Origin: Paludibacteraceae bacterium
GTDB lineage: Bacteria > Bacteroidota > Bacteroidia > Bacteroidales > Paludibacteraceae
Direction of reading: 5' to 3'
Length of the DNA: 64,000 nucleotides
NCBI GenBank assembly: GCA_017527905.1
Contig: JAFXPK010000030.1
Span: 62,001 to 126,000 of the forward strand
Part shown: piece after piece, positions 36,751 to 44,946 of the stretch
How the letters are laid out: each line of letters starts with the position of its first letter
Position numbering within the stretch: the stretch's first letter is position 1
Notes under the pieces: generated by a model
Told to the model about the DNA's origin: nothing
The model's input: the letters and a program-made list of their open reading frames with translations, nothing else
Database searches by the model: none
Made by a program: the position numbers and the translations under genes

Positions 36751-36864
36751 TTCAAAATTGACTTCGTCGAACTGACGTTTCAAAATTGACTTCGTCGAAC
36801 TACGTTTCAAAATTGACTTCGTCGAACTGACGTTTCAAAATTCTTAATTCTTAATTCTTAATTC
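36751..36864 (+). repeat. Tandem repeat array including right arm of the 54-bp inverted repeat
   Basis: Three direct copies of a 27-28 base unit beginning TTCAAAATTGACTTCGTCGA (36751, 36779, 36806; the middle copy lacks one base) are followed by TTCAAAA and three TTCTTAA heptamers. The last 54 bases (36811-36864) are the exact reverse complement of 33230-33283. The array fills the whole gap between the wzc3 stop and the next ATG at 36867, leaving no normal ribosome binding site. Confidence 0.95.
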
Positions 36865-36866
36865 CC

Positions 36867-37841
36867 ATGCCCGCTATCTCCATCATCTGCCCAGTCTACC
36901 AAGCCGAAGCATACCTGGACAGATGCGTGCAATCCATCCTGGCGCAGACCTTCACCGACTTCGAGCTAGTGCTGGTCGACGATGGTAGCCGTGACCGTAG
37001 CGGGGAGATGTGCGACGAATATGCCCGTCAGGACAGCCGCGTGCATGCCTACCATAAGCCCAACGGCGGACTCTGCAGCGCACGGAACATGGGACTTGAC
37101 CATATCTCGGGAGAATACTCCGTCCATGTGGACCCTGACGACTGGCTGGAACCCACCATGCTGGAGGAACTCTATGCGAAGGCGAAGGCGGAAGACGCCG
37201 ACATGGTGATCTGCGATATCTACATCAACCGTTACGGCCAGCAATACTACTCCAAACAGGAGCCTGAGGCGCTGGACCACAAAACGGTCATGAAGGGGTT
37301 CTTCCATGACCTCCACTCTGCATGCTGGAACAAGCTGGTGCGCCGTTCCTGCTACACGAGCCGAGGCCTCCGCTTCCCCGACAAACTCTACATCTGGGAA
37401 GACATGTACTTCAACGCATCCCTCTGCATGGAGGAGATCAAAATCGTCTATTTGAACAAAGCGTTCTATCACTACGACTGCTCTTCGAACCCTAATTCCC
37501 TGGTGCGGACCTGCCGCCCGGAAACCGTCGAATCGCAGAAGTGGGTGATCAGTCATTTCGAGCAGATCTTGTCGGATCCCTCGTGGCTGGACAACCTCAA
37601 GATGGGCACGAAAGAACGCCTCTTCTACTCCAAATTGGCCAACGGAAAGAATTTGTACGACCTCTATCCTGAGGTGAATGATATATACCTTTCGGGAAAC
37701 CGCTCCGCAACCATTGTGGGACGGTGGACGACCCATGCGCTCAGACATCCGTCGCTTTGTGGCGCATACCGACTGATGCTCTCCGCGGAAGAATCCGCAA
37801 GGACATTGGCCGGAAAATTGAAAAGATTCATTATCGGCTAA
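36867..37841 (+). CDS. Family 2 glycosyltransferase
   Basis: GT2 enzyme of 324 residues: ISIICPVYQAEAYLDRCV, LVDDGSRDRSGEMCDEYARQ, SARNMGLDHISGEYSVHVDP and the acidic DPDDW motif. The second half has ACWNKLVRR and WEDMYFNASL. It is related to the GT at 43993 (shared CWNKL, NKAFYHY stretches) despite the different base composition. The start codon lies two bases after a repeat array, so translation may depend on readthrough from wzc3 or an unusual leader. Confidence 0.9.
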   Translation: MPAISIICPVYQAEAYLDRCVQSILAQTFTDFELVLVDDGSRDRSGEMCDEYARQDSRVHAYHKPNGGLCSARNMGLDHISGEYSVHVDPDDWLEPTMLEELYAKAKAEDADMVICDIYINRYGQQYYSKQEPEALDHKTVMKGFFHDLHSACWNKLVRRSCYTSRGLRFPDKLYIWEDMYFNASLCMEEIKIVYLNKAFYHYDCSSNPNSLVRTCRPETVESQKWVISHFEQILSDPSWLDNLKMGTKERLFYSKLANGKNLYDLYPEVNDIYLSGNRSATIVGRWTTHALRHPSLCGAYRLMLSAEESARTLAGKLKRFIIG

Positions 37842-37881
37842 CGGAGAGGGGAAACCTTCCTCGTTACAAACGCTATTTTGA

Positions 37882-38838
37882 ATGGACAAACGAATTGGAA
37901 TGGACAGTAACACTGTCCCTACACCGAAAGTTTCGGTCATCGTGCCGATCTATGGCGTGGAGCGCTACATCGAACGTTGTGCACGCTCTCTCTTCTCGCA
38001 GACTTTCAAGAGCGTGGAAATCATCTTCGTCAACGACTGCACGAAAGATGGCTCCATGGAGGTGTTGTCCTCCGTGAGGAATGAGTTCCCCGAGGCGAAC
38101 GTCAAAGTCATCAACCACGAACACAACATGGGTCTACCACAGGCCCGCCGATCCGGAGTGGGGCAGGCCACAGGGGAATTCATCCTCCATGTGGACTCCG
38201 ACGACTGGATCGAACCCGACATGATAGAGCGGCTCTACCAACGAGCGGAGGAGACTGGCTCGGATATGGTATGCTGCGATTGGAAGGAAGAGTACGAAGA
38301 CCACGACAAACTCTTCAGCCACGATGAGGCTTCCCGCGACATCTACTACGAAAAGATACTCGCATTGGAAACGGACGCATACGTGTGGAACAGAATGACG
38401 AAACGTGAGATATATGACGGATTGGAGTTCCCGACATGCAATATGTTCGAGGACTTCGTGATCACCTCACAATTGATGGCCAAATGCCGCGCCATTGGGT
38501 TCGTCCATTCCCCGCTATACCACTATCGGAGGAGCAATTCATCCTCGATCCGCTCTTCCTCAGACACGAGGGAAATACTCTCACAGGAGATCCAGAATAT
38601 CTTCAACGTCTACCAACGGGTGACGGAAAAAGAACCCGGGCAACATCAACGGGCGCTCGGAAGAATGCTATTCGCCATGGGGTACCACATCATGAGGCAT
38701 AACCTACACAGCTGCCTCCCGAAGGAGCAACGGCGAATCATCTCCCATGGCATACGGACCCACCTCCCGAACAAGGATCTGGGATTCTCCATGGCCAAGC
38801 AAATCGCGCTCTGGATCAAGGAGAAAATCAAATACTGA
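37882..38838 (+). CDS. Family 2 glycosyltransferase
   Basis: GT2 enzyme of 318 residues with VSVIVPIYGVERYIERCARS, IIFVNDCTKDGSMEVL, ARRSGVGQATGEFILHVD and the DSDDW metal motif. FEDFVITSQLMAKC gives the usual second-half acidic site. An in-frame ATG six codons downstream is an alternative start. It lies 40 bases after the preceding GT2 gene and before an ornithine-cyclodeaminase-like gene. Sugar unknown. Confidence 0.9.
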   Translation: MDKRIGMDSNTVPTPKVSVIVPIYGVERYIERCARSLFSQTFKSVEIIFVNDCTKDGSMEVLSSVRNEFPEANVKVINHEHNMGLPQARRSGVGQATGEFILHVDSDDWIEPDMIERLYQRAEETGSDMVCCDWKEEYEDHDKLFSHDEASRDIYYEKILALETDAYVWNRMTKREIYDGLEFPTCNMFEDFVITSQLMAKCRAIGFVHSPLYHYRRSNSSSIRSSSDTREILSQEIQNIFNVYQRVTEKEPGQHQRALGRMLFAMGYHIMRHNLHSCLPKEQRRIISHGIRTHLPNKDLGFSMAKQIALWIKEKIKY

Positions 38839-38853
38839 ATCAGACGACGGTTC

Positions 38854-38877
38854 GCCGAAAGGTCTCTTACCTTCGGC
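38854..38877 (+). other. Intergenic hairpin
   Basis: GCCGA/TCGGC plus AGGT/ACCT pair with one bulged A around the loop CTCTT, between the GT2 gene and the ornithine-cyclodeaminase-like gene. No T run follows, so it is more like an RNA-stabilising or pausing hairpin than a terminator. Confidence 0.35.
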
Positions 38878-38920
38878 ACCCATATGAATCCGAATAAATA
38901 GAATTTTATACAAAAGAAAT

Positions 38921-39883
38921 ATGAAGGTCATTTCCCACCAGACAATCCAATCATTGAACATCACGCCACGGCAGTGTGTCGTTTGGATATATGAAAGCTT
39001 CGCGCAAAAGGCGAACGCTCAACTTCCCGCAAAGATCAGTGTGCACCCCGCGGATTACGATTTCTTCACCTCGATGCCCTGCCTGCTGGAATCCAAGGAA
39101 GGCTCCAACCACCGCTATTTCGGCATCAAGGAGGTTCATCGCATCCAAGGAGCTGTTCCTTCGTTGGGAAGCGACATGATGCTCTATGACGCGAACAACG
39201 GTGACCTCCTGGCGTTGATCGACTGTGACTGGATCACGACAATGCGGACGGGGGCGGTGGCTGCCGTGTCCGCCAAGGCGCTTCGCAAAAGCGGGGCCTC
39301 GAAGTATGGTTTTATCGGCTTAGGGAACACCGCCCGCGCGACGATGCTATGCGTCTTAGAGGCCGAGCCGGAGAAACACTTCGACGTGAAGTTGCTCCGC
39401 TACAAAGACCAGGCGGAATCGTTCGCTGAACGCTTCAAGGGCTATACCAACGTGCGGTTTGAGATCGTGGACGACGTGAAGGAGCTCATCAGCGACATCG
39501 ATGTCCTGATCAGTTGCATCACAAGCGCGGACGGTTTATTGGTGGAGGACGAGAAGCTCCTAAAGCCGGGCATCACAGTCATCCCAGTCCACATGAGGGG
39601 GTTCCAGAACTGCGACACCACCTTCGACAGGGTGTTCGGAGACGACACCGACCACGTGAAGGGTTTCAAGTATTTCAGCCAATTCAACGATTACAACGAG
39701 ATCGGGGAGGTTCTGTCGGGGAACGATCCGGGCAGGAAATCAGACGAGCAACGCATCATAGACTACAATTACGGCCTCGCGCTGCACGACGTGGTCTATG
39801 CCAGCAAAATATTCGAGTTGGTGAAAGACAGCGACATCCCGGAGGTGGAAATCCAGAAGGAAACAGCCAAATTCTGGGTCTGA
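38921..39883 (+). CDS. Ornithine cyclodeaminase/mu-crystallin family enzyme
   Basis: NAD(P)-binding enzyme recognised by LLALIDCDWITTMRTGAVAA and the Rossmann segment KYGFIGLGNTARATMLCVLE; DVLISCITS and the metabolite-pocket region follow. At 320 residues it is the usual length. Family members deaminate ornithine, reduce ketimines or act as imine reductases, and some make non-standard amino acids. In this operon it may supply an amino-acid-like substituent for the glycan, but the substrate cannot be told from sequence. It precedes a repeat-filled gap and a flippase. Confidence 0.83.
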   Translation: MKVISHQTIQSLNITPRQCVVWIYESFAQKANAQLPAKISVHPADYDFFTSMPCLLESKEGSNHRYFGIKEVHRIQGAVPSLGSDMMLYDANNGDLLALIDCDWITTMRTGAVAAVSAKALRKSGASKYGFIGLGNTARATMLCVLEAEPEKHFDVKLLRYKDQAESFAERFKGYTNVRFEIVDDVKELISDIDVLISCITSADGLLVEDEKLLKPGITVIPVHMRGFQNCDTTFDRVFGDDTDHVKGFKYFSQFNDYNEIGEVLSGNDPGRKSDEQRIIDYNYGLALHDVVYASKIFELVKDSDIPEVEIQKETAKFWV

Positions 39884-39887
39884 TTGC

Positions 39888-40140
39888 CATGCGATACCGC
39901 ACAGGCGAATAATAGCGCCCATCATACGAGGCGAGGCGACCTCCGTACAGACGCAAAATTCTGCGTCTCTACATTGCCTAACCGCACAGATGCACGATAA
40001 TCGCACCATGCGATACCGCATAGGCGAATAATAGCGTCCACCATGCGATGCAGGTTCCGGTCCGTACAGACGCAAAATTTTGCGTCTCTACAATGCCTAA
40101 CCGCACTGATGCAGCATATTGCGCCCCATGCGCCGCAGAT
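39888..40140 (+). repeat. Two-and-a-bit copies of a ~119-base repeat with palindromic cores
   Basis: The unit starting CATGCGATACCGCA recurs with a period of 119-120 bases (39888, 40007, and a truncated third start near 40127). Each full unit contains a hairpin: AGACGCAAAATTTTGCGTCT at 40068-40087 is a perfect 20-base palindrome and 39949-39968 differs by one base. The array fills most of the 345-base gap before the flippase; no gene is seen in it. I recall similar GTAGAGACGC...GCGTCTCTAC palindromes as common intergenic elements in Bacteroidota. Confidence 0.9.
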
Positions 40141-40228
40141 CCTGCCTGTAAAAGGATGATGTGTAACGATAGATTGAATAGGGAGAAATCCACGAAAATA
40201 TAGATAAACGACAAACGCATTATTTACG

Positions 40229-41749
40229 ATGTCGAAAAACAACCAACTGAAAGCGGGTGCCGCGCTGAACTATGTCGTCATAGTCCTGAACATCCTAGTT
40301 GGCCTTCTCTATACCCCTTATATGCTCCGTATGATGGGGCAGAGCGAGTATGGTCTATACTCCTTGGTGGCCTCCGTCATCGCCTACCTGACGGTCTTGG
40401 ACCTAGGCTTAGGCAACGCTATCGTGCGCTACACCTCCAAATTTAAGGCGGAGGGGAAACAGAAGGAGCAGTATGAGATGTTCGGTATGTTCCTCATCCT
40501 ATACATCGTTATCGGTTGCATCGCACTGGTGGGTGGACTCGCCCTCTACTTCAACGTGGATAGGCTCTTCGACGAAACAATGACGGTGGAGGAGATCAGC
40601 AGGGCACAGACTATGATGCTGATTTTGGTCTTCAATCTGGCCTTCACCTTCCCAATGAGCATATTCGGCTCAATCCTAACCGCTTACGAGCAGTTCGTCT
40701 TCCCGAAAATCGTCAACATCGCCCGAATCATCCTGAACACGTGCATCATGATCGCCCTGCTCTCCTTAGGCTACCGGGCGGTCGCAATGGTGGTGCTACT
40801 CACCATCTTCAACGTAGTCACACTACTGCTGAACTTCTTCTACTGCAGAACCAAACTCCGCATTCAGATACACTTCGTCGCTTTCCGCTGGGACTTCCTG
40901 CGAGAGGTGGCGATTTATTCGTTTTGGATATTCCTCAACGTCATCATGGACCGCATCTACTGGAGCACAGGCCAGTTCGTTTTGGGGGCGGTTTCTGGCA
41001 CCATCGCAGTCTCCGTCTTCGCTGTGGCGATTCAGTTGGAGCATCTGTACATGCAGTTCTCAACCTCCATTTCAGGCGTGTTCCTGCCCAAGGTGACAGG
41101 CATGGTGGCCTTGCAGAACAACGAAAAGGAAATCTCTGATCTATTTATCAAGGTGGGACGCATCCAGAACATCGTGATGAGTTTCATCCTCTTCGCTTTC
41201 ATCGTCTTTGGCCAACCATTCGTCATCCTTTGGGCGGGCGAAGAGTACAAGGAGGCCTATGTTATGACCCTGCTCTTCTTTGTGGCGCTCTACATACCAT
41301 TGATACAAAACCTAGGCATCACCATTCTGCAGGCACGCAACCAAATGAGGTTCAGGAGTTTACTTTACATTGTCATCGCCGCTTTCGCCTTGCTGGCTGA
41401 ATACCTCTTGGCGAAGGTTTGGGGCGGAATCGGGTGCGCCATCGCCGTCTCAATCGCCCTGCTTTTGGGGCAAGGCCTCATAATGAACATTTACTACCAA
41501 GTAAAGCAGAAGCTGAATATTGTCGGGTTCTGGAAGGAAATCATCAAGATGAATGCGATACCCTTGCTGGTATCCGCTTTTTTCTACTGGCTGACCCATT
41601 CGGTCATTCCAATAGACTCTTGGTTGATTCTGATAGGAATGGCCCTATTGTACACGCTGGTGTATGTGGCCACATGTGGAAGATTCAGCATCAACGCCTA
41701 TGAAAAGGAGCTGATTTTCGCCCCACTGATGAGAAGATTACGCAGATGA
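40229..41749 (+). CDS. Wzx-type polysaccharide flippase, block C
   Basis: Polytopic membrane protein of 506 residues in the PST/MOP family. The start (LKAGAALNYVVIVLNILVGL, LRMMGQSEYGLYSLVASVIA, DLGLGNAIVRYTSKFKA) is typical of Wzx-like flippases, and LGITILQARNQMRFRSLLYI lies in the second half. It is the third flippase in the window and the only one in block C. The stop overlaps the following gene by four bases (ATGA). Confidence 0.9.
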   Translation: MSKNNQLKAGAALNYVVIVLNILVGLLYTPYMLRMMGQSEYGLYSLVASVIAYLTVLDLGLGNAIVRYTSKFKAEGKQKEQYEMFGMFLILYIVIGCIALVGGLALYFNVDRLFDETMTVEEISRAQTMMLILVFNLAFTFPMSIFGSILTAYEQFVFPKIVNIARIILNTCIMIALLSLGYRAVAMVVLLTIFNVVTLLLNFFYCRTKLRIQIHFVAFRWDFLREVAIYSFWIFLNVIMDRIYWSTGQFVLGAVSGTIAVSVFAVAIQLEHLYMQFSTSISGVFLPKVTGMVALQNNEKEISDLFIKVGRIQNIVMSFILFAFIVFGQPFVILWAGEEYKEAYVMTLLFFVALYIPLIQNLGITILQARNQMRFRSLLYIVIAAFALLAEYLLAKVWGGIGCAIAVSIALLLGQGLIMNIYYQVKQKLNIVGFWKEIIKMNAIPLLVSAFFYWLTHSVIPIDSWLILIGMALLYTLVYVATCGRFSINAYEKELIFAPLMRRLRR

Positions 41750-42876
41750 TTACCATTACGGACAAACATAATTGTTGCGGATGTTCGGCATGTGTGCAAA
41801 CCTGCCCTAAACAATGTATATCTTTTGAGGAGGATGAGCAAGGCTTCCGCTATCCCTTGGTGGACAAGGGGGTATGCGTGGATTGCGGCCTCTGCGAGAA
41901 GGTCTGTCCGGTGCTGAACGCAGGCGAACCCCGTCAGCCCTTGGAGGTTTACGCCGCCATCAATCCCAATGAGGAGATCCGCAGGGAAAGCTCCTCGGGA
42001 GGCATTTTCACAGCATTGGCGAAAGCGGTGCTCGACGAAGGCGGTGTAGTCTTCGGCGCCCGTTTCAACGACCAGTGGGAGGTGGTTCACGCCTACACGG
42101 AGAGCAAAGAGGGGCTGGCACCCTTCCGTGGCTCCAAGTACGTGCAGAGCAGAGTGGGGGAAACATACCGCCAAGCCAAAGCGTTCCTGCAGCAAGGGCG
42201 CAAGGTCATGTATACAGGAACCCCCTGCCAGATCGCAGGCCTAAAGCGATACTTGGGGAAGGAATATGACCAACTGCTCACGGTGGACGTGGTTTGCCAT
42301 GGTGTACCCAGTCCCTTGGTATGGCGGGATTACCTTCGCGACATCACCGCAAATAATCTTTCACAGATTGCAAGCATAAATTTCAGGGATAAATCCACAG
42401 GTTGGAAGAATTATAGTGTGAAGATTAGCGGGAAAGAGGGGAAAGACTATGTGAATGAATCATTCAGACAGAATCTTTTCATGCAGGTCTTTCTGAAGGA
42501 TTTATGCTTAAGGCCTTCTTGCACCAACTGCGCCGCAAAATCAGGCAAGAGCTGTAGTGATTTAACCATTGCGGATTATTGGGGAATGGAAGATCCAAAT
42601 TGGGATGATAACAAGGGGACATCTTTGGCCCTGGTTCACTCCAGCCAAGGGCAACAATCGATGGATGCATGCGGTGTTTCCAAGAAGCAGACAAGCTACG
42701 AAGAGGCTTACAGACACAATCCATCAATCGAAAGGAGTGTAGCGGAGAACAAATACATAGCTCCGTTTTGGAGTAGCTTTTCAAGCAATGGTTTGAAGGG
42801 CGTACAACCAGTTTTGGATAAGATGAAACCTTCTTTAGTAAAAAGAATCTATAGGAAATTCAGAAGATTGTTATGA
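41746..42876 (+). CDS. Coenzyme F420 hydrogenase beta-like iron-sulfur protein of capsule loci
   Basis: Two complete 4Fe-4S motifs lie at the N terminus: Cys10-x2-Cys13-x2-Cys16-x3-Cys20 and Cys44-x2-Cys47-x2-Cys50-x3-Cys54. The FrhB-like domains follow (ESSSGGIFTALAKAVL, GTPCQIAGLKRYLG, VDVVCHGVPSPLVWRDYL, DLTIADYWG). Proteins of this type are commonly paired with polysaccharide pyruvyltransferases, as here (4-base overlap), though their role in the modification is not well established. Base composition changes inside the gene: GC-rich up to about 42340 and AT-rich afterwards, yet the frame is intact. Confidence 0.87.
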   Translation: MITITDKHNCCGCSACVQTCPKQCISFEEDEQGFRYPLVDKGVCVDCGLCEKVCPVLNAGEPRQPLEVYAAINPNEEIRRESSSGGIFTALAKAVLDEGGVVFGARFNDQWEVVHAYTESKEGLAPFRGSKYVQSRVGETYRQAKAFLQQGRKVMYTGTPCQIAGLKRYLGKEYDQLLTVDVVCHGVPSPLVWRDYLRDITANNLSQIASINFRDKSTGWKNYSVKISGKEGKDYVNESFRQNLFMQVFLKDLCLRPSCTNCAAKSGKSCSDLTIADYWGMEDPNWDDNKGTSLALVHSSQGQQSMDACGVSKKQTSYEEAYRHNPSIERSVAENKYIAPFWSSFSSNGLKGVQPVLDKMKPSLVKRIYRKFRRLL

Positions 42877-44000
42877 AAATAGGGATACTTTCACTTAATC
42901 CAGGTCATAATTACGGAGGAATACTTCAATCATATGCACTGCAGAAAGTGTTAGAACGCTGTGGGCATAAGGTTCATATCATTGCAAAGAATCATAAAGA
43001 AAAAGAAATATACTGGGGTATAATTCCAAAATTAGGAGTTCGACTTATTAGAAAAATTTATAAGAATCGTAACGCCCTTATTTTCACGGAGAGATATCAT
43101 AATCGTATTACTCCAATAATCTTTCAACATACATTTCGTTTCTGTAAAGAATATCTAAACATACATCTTATAGACAAGTTTTCGGATATTAAGACTTCTG
43201 ATTATGACGCTTTTATTGTTGGTAGCGATCAAGTATGGAGACCCCGATATTTTGAGAAACAATATAAAGAAAACATATCAAATGCATTCTTAAAATTCGC
43301 AGAAGGATGGAAAGTAAAAAGAATTGCATATGCACCTTCTTTTGGAACGGATTCGTGGGAATACACTTCTAGAAAGACAAAACAATGCAAAGAATTGATT
43401 AGAAAATTTAATGCAATATCAGTCAGAGAAGAATCTGGGATTAAGTTGTGTAACGAATATCTTGGTGTGGACGCAATACAATTATGTGATCCGACACTTC
43501 TATTAAAGAAAGAAGATTACGAGAGTCTTGTGCAATCTGCCCCCCAAGGAAACACTGGTTCGCTTCTAGTTTATTGTTTAGACAAATCGGAAGAACTTGA
43601 CTCTCTTGTTGATAAAATCGCAAGACAAAAGAATCTTAAACCATTTTATGTTAATTCAAAACATGGAGAAAACCTTTCTGTCGAAGAGAGAATAAAACCA
43701 TCCGTAGAATCATGGATACGTGGATTTATGGATGCTGATTATGTTGTAACAGATAGTTTTCATGCTTGCGTTTTTTCTTTAATTTTTCACAAAACATTTG
43801 TCGTATTGGGGAATAAGAATAGAGGCCTCTCAAGATTTGAATCTTTTTTAAAGATAGTAGGTCTAGAATCTAGGCTATTGTATAATAGTTTAGATTATAA
43901 TGAAAAACTAAATGAAATTTCTTATGATGATACTGATATTATCATAGAAAAACTTCGACTTCAATCTATGAATTTTTTAAGAAATGCATTGAATGAATAA
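42873..44000 (+). CDS. Polysaccharide pyruvyltransferase family protein
   Basis: Member of the WcaK/CsaB/PssM-like family that adds ketal-pyruvate from phosphoenolpyruvate to a sugar. Seen are KIGILSLNPGHNYGGILQSY at the start, DAFIVGSDQVWRP in the middle, and the C-terminal VTDSFHACVFSLIFHKTFVV motif. At 375 residues it is intact. Ends overlap both neighbours, so translation is coupled. The DNA is AT-rich, like the next five genes, and unlike the flippase upstream. Confidence 0.9.
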   Translation: MKIGILSLNPGHNYGGILQSYALQKVLERCGHKVHIIAKNHKEKEIYWGIIPKLGVRLIRKIYKNRNALIFTERYHNRITPIIFQHTFRFCKEYLNIHLIDKFSDIKTSDYDAFIVGSDQVWRPRYFEKQYKENISNAFLKFAEGWKVKRIAYAPSFGTDSWEYTSRKTKQCKELIRKFNAISVREESGIKLCNEYLGVDAIQLCDPTLLLKKEDYESLVQSAPQGNTGSLLVYCLDKSEELDSLVDKIARQKNLKPFYVNSKHGENLSVEERIKPSVESWIRGFMDADYVVTDSFHACVFSLIFHKTFVVLGNKNRGLSRFESFLKIVGLESRLLYNSLDYNEKLNEISYDDTDIIIEKLRLQSMNFLRNALNE

Positions 44001-44946
44001 TCCAAAGATATCCATAATTATTCCTATTTACAGAGCGGAAAAATATATTAAACGATGTATTGATAGTATATTGTCTCAATCACTCACAGATTTTGAAGTT
44101 CTATTAATAGATGATGGAAGTCCTGATAAAAGTGGAGAAATCTGCGATGAATACGCTAGAATTGATAATCGGATTCGTGTATTTCATAAAAGAAATGAAG
44201 GGGTTAGTAGTGCAAGGAATTTAGGCATAGAAAATGCAACGGGTGATTTTACAATTCATGTAGATTCTGACGATTGGGTTGAATCTGATATGCTTAAGGA
44301 ACTATATTTAAAAGCAATGGAATCTAATGCAGATATTGTATTTTGTGACTATTTTCTGCATCAATTCGGGCAAGTTAATTATAGAACACAATGCCCAACA
44401 TCCGAGGATAATCAACAAATTCTTTGTGAACTATTCAGTAAATTAAATGGTTGTTGTTGGAATAAACTAATAAAGAGAGAGCTCTATTCAGAATATAAAG
44501 TTATATTTCCTACGGAAATTTCCTTCTGTGAAGACTTATATGTTATTGCATCTTTTTTGAAAAATAAAATCAAGGTATCATATTGTAATAAAGCATTTTA
44601 TCATTACATTAAGAACGAAAACCCAAGTAGTTTGTCTTCCGTTACAAATGGTTCATTTGAAAAAGACAAATTAATGTTTGACATGTTTGTCAATTTACTA
44701 AAAGGATTGCCTGCTGAGAAAGTATTTAAAAGAGTGTTTTCTATGCGTATAGCTCTGAGAAATTTTTGGAGAAATAAAGATTCTTCGTCTCAATTTGCCA
44801 AGCATTGTTTTCCTCTTCTCAGATACATAAATCCCTTAGATGATTTAAAGGGCTATATGCTTGTAATGCCATCCTCAATTGGATTATATTCGATAATTAG
44901 ATCTATGTATAATGTAAAGCATTCTATAAAATGTCCCAATCAATAA
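43993..44946 (+). CDS. Family 2 glycosyltransferase
   Basis: GT2 enzyme of 317 residues: ISIIIPIYRAEKYIKRCIDS, LLIDDGSPDKSGEICDEYAR, SSARNLGIENATGDFTIHVD, and the DSDDW motif; second-half features are CCWNKLIKRELY and NKAFYHYIKNENPSSL. It resembles the GT2 at 36867 along its whole length but is AT-rich. It overlaps the pyruvyltransferase gene by eight bases and the polymerase gene by sixteen. Confidence 0.9.
   Translation: MNNPKISIIIPIYRAEKYIKRCIDSILSQSLTDFEVLLIDDGSPDKSGEICDEYARIDNRIRVFHKRNEGVSSARNLGIENATGDFTIHVDSDDWVESDMLKELYLKAMESNADIVFCDYFLHQFGQVNYRTQCPTSEDNQQILCELFSKLNGCCWNKLIKRELYSEYKVIFPTEISFCEDLYVIASFLKNKIKVSYCNKAFYHYIKNENPSSLSSVTNGSFEKDKLMFDMFVNLLKGLPAEKVFKRVFSMRIALRNFWRNKDSSSQFAKHCFPLLRYINPLDDLKGYMLVMPSSIGLYSIIRSMYNVKHSIKCPNQ

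Noticed and set aside
36966-37940. Long minus-strand open frame (324 codons) opposite two GT2 genes
   Set aside because: Both plus-strand genes have full GT2 motifs; the antisense frame spans their junction and shows no domain.
39740-40242. Several overlapping minus-strand open frames over the 119-base repeats
   Set aside because: They follow the repeat period and share repeated peptide pieces, so they are by-products of the repeat array.
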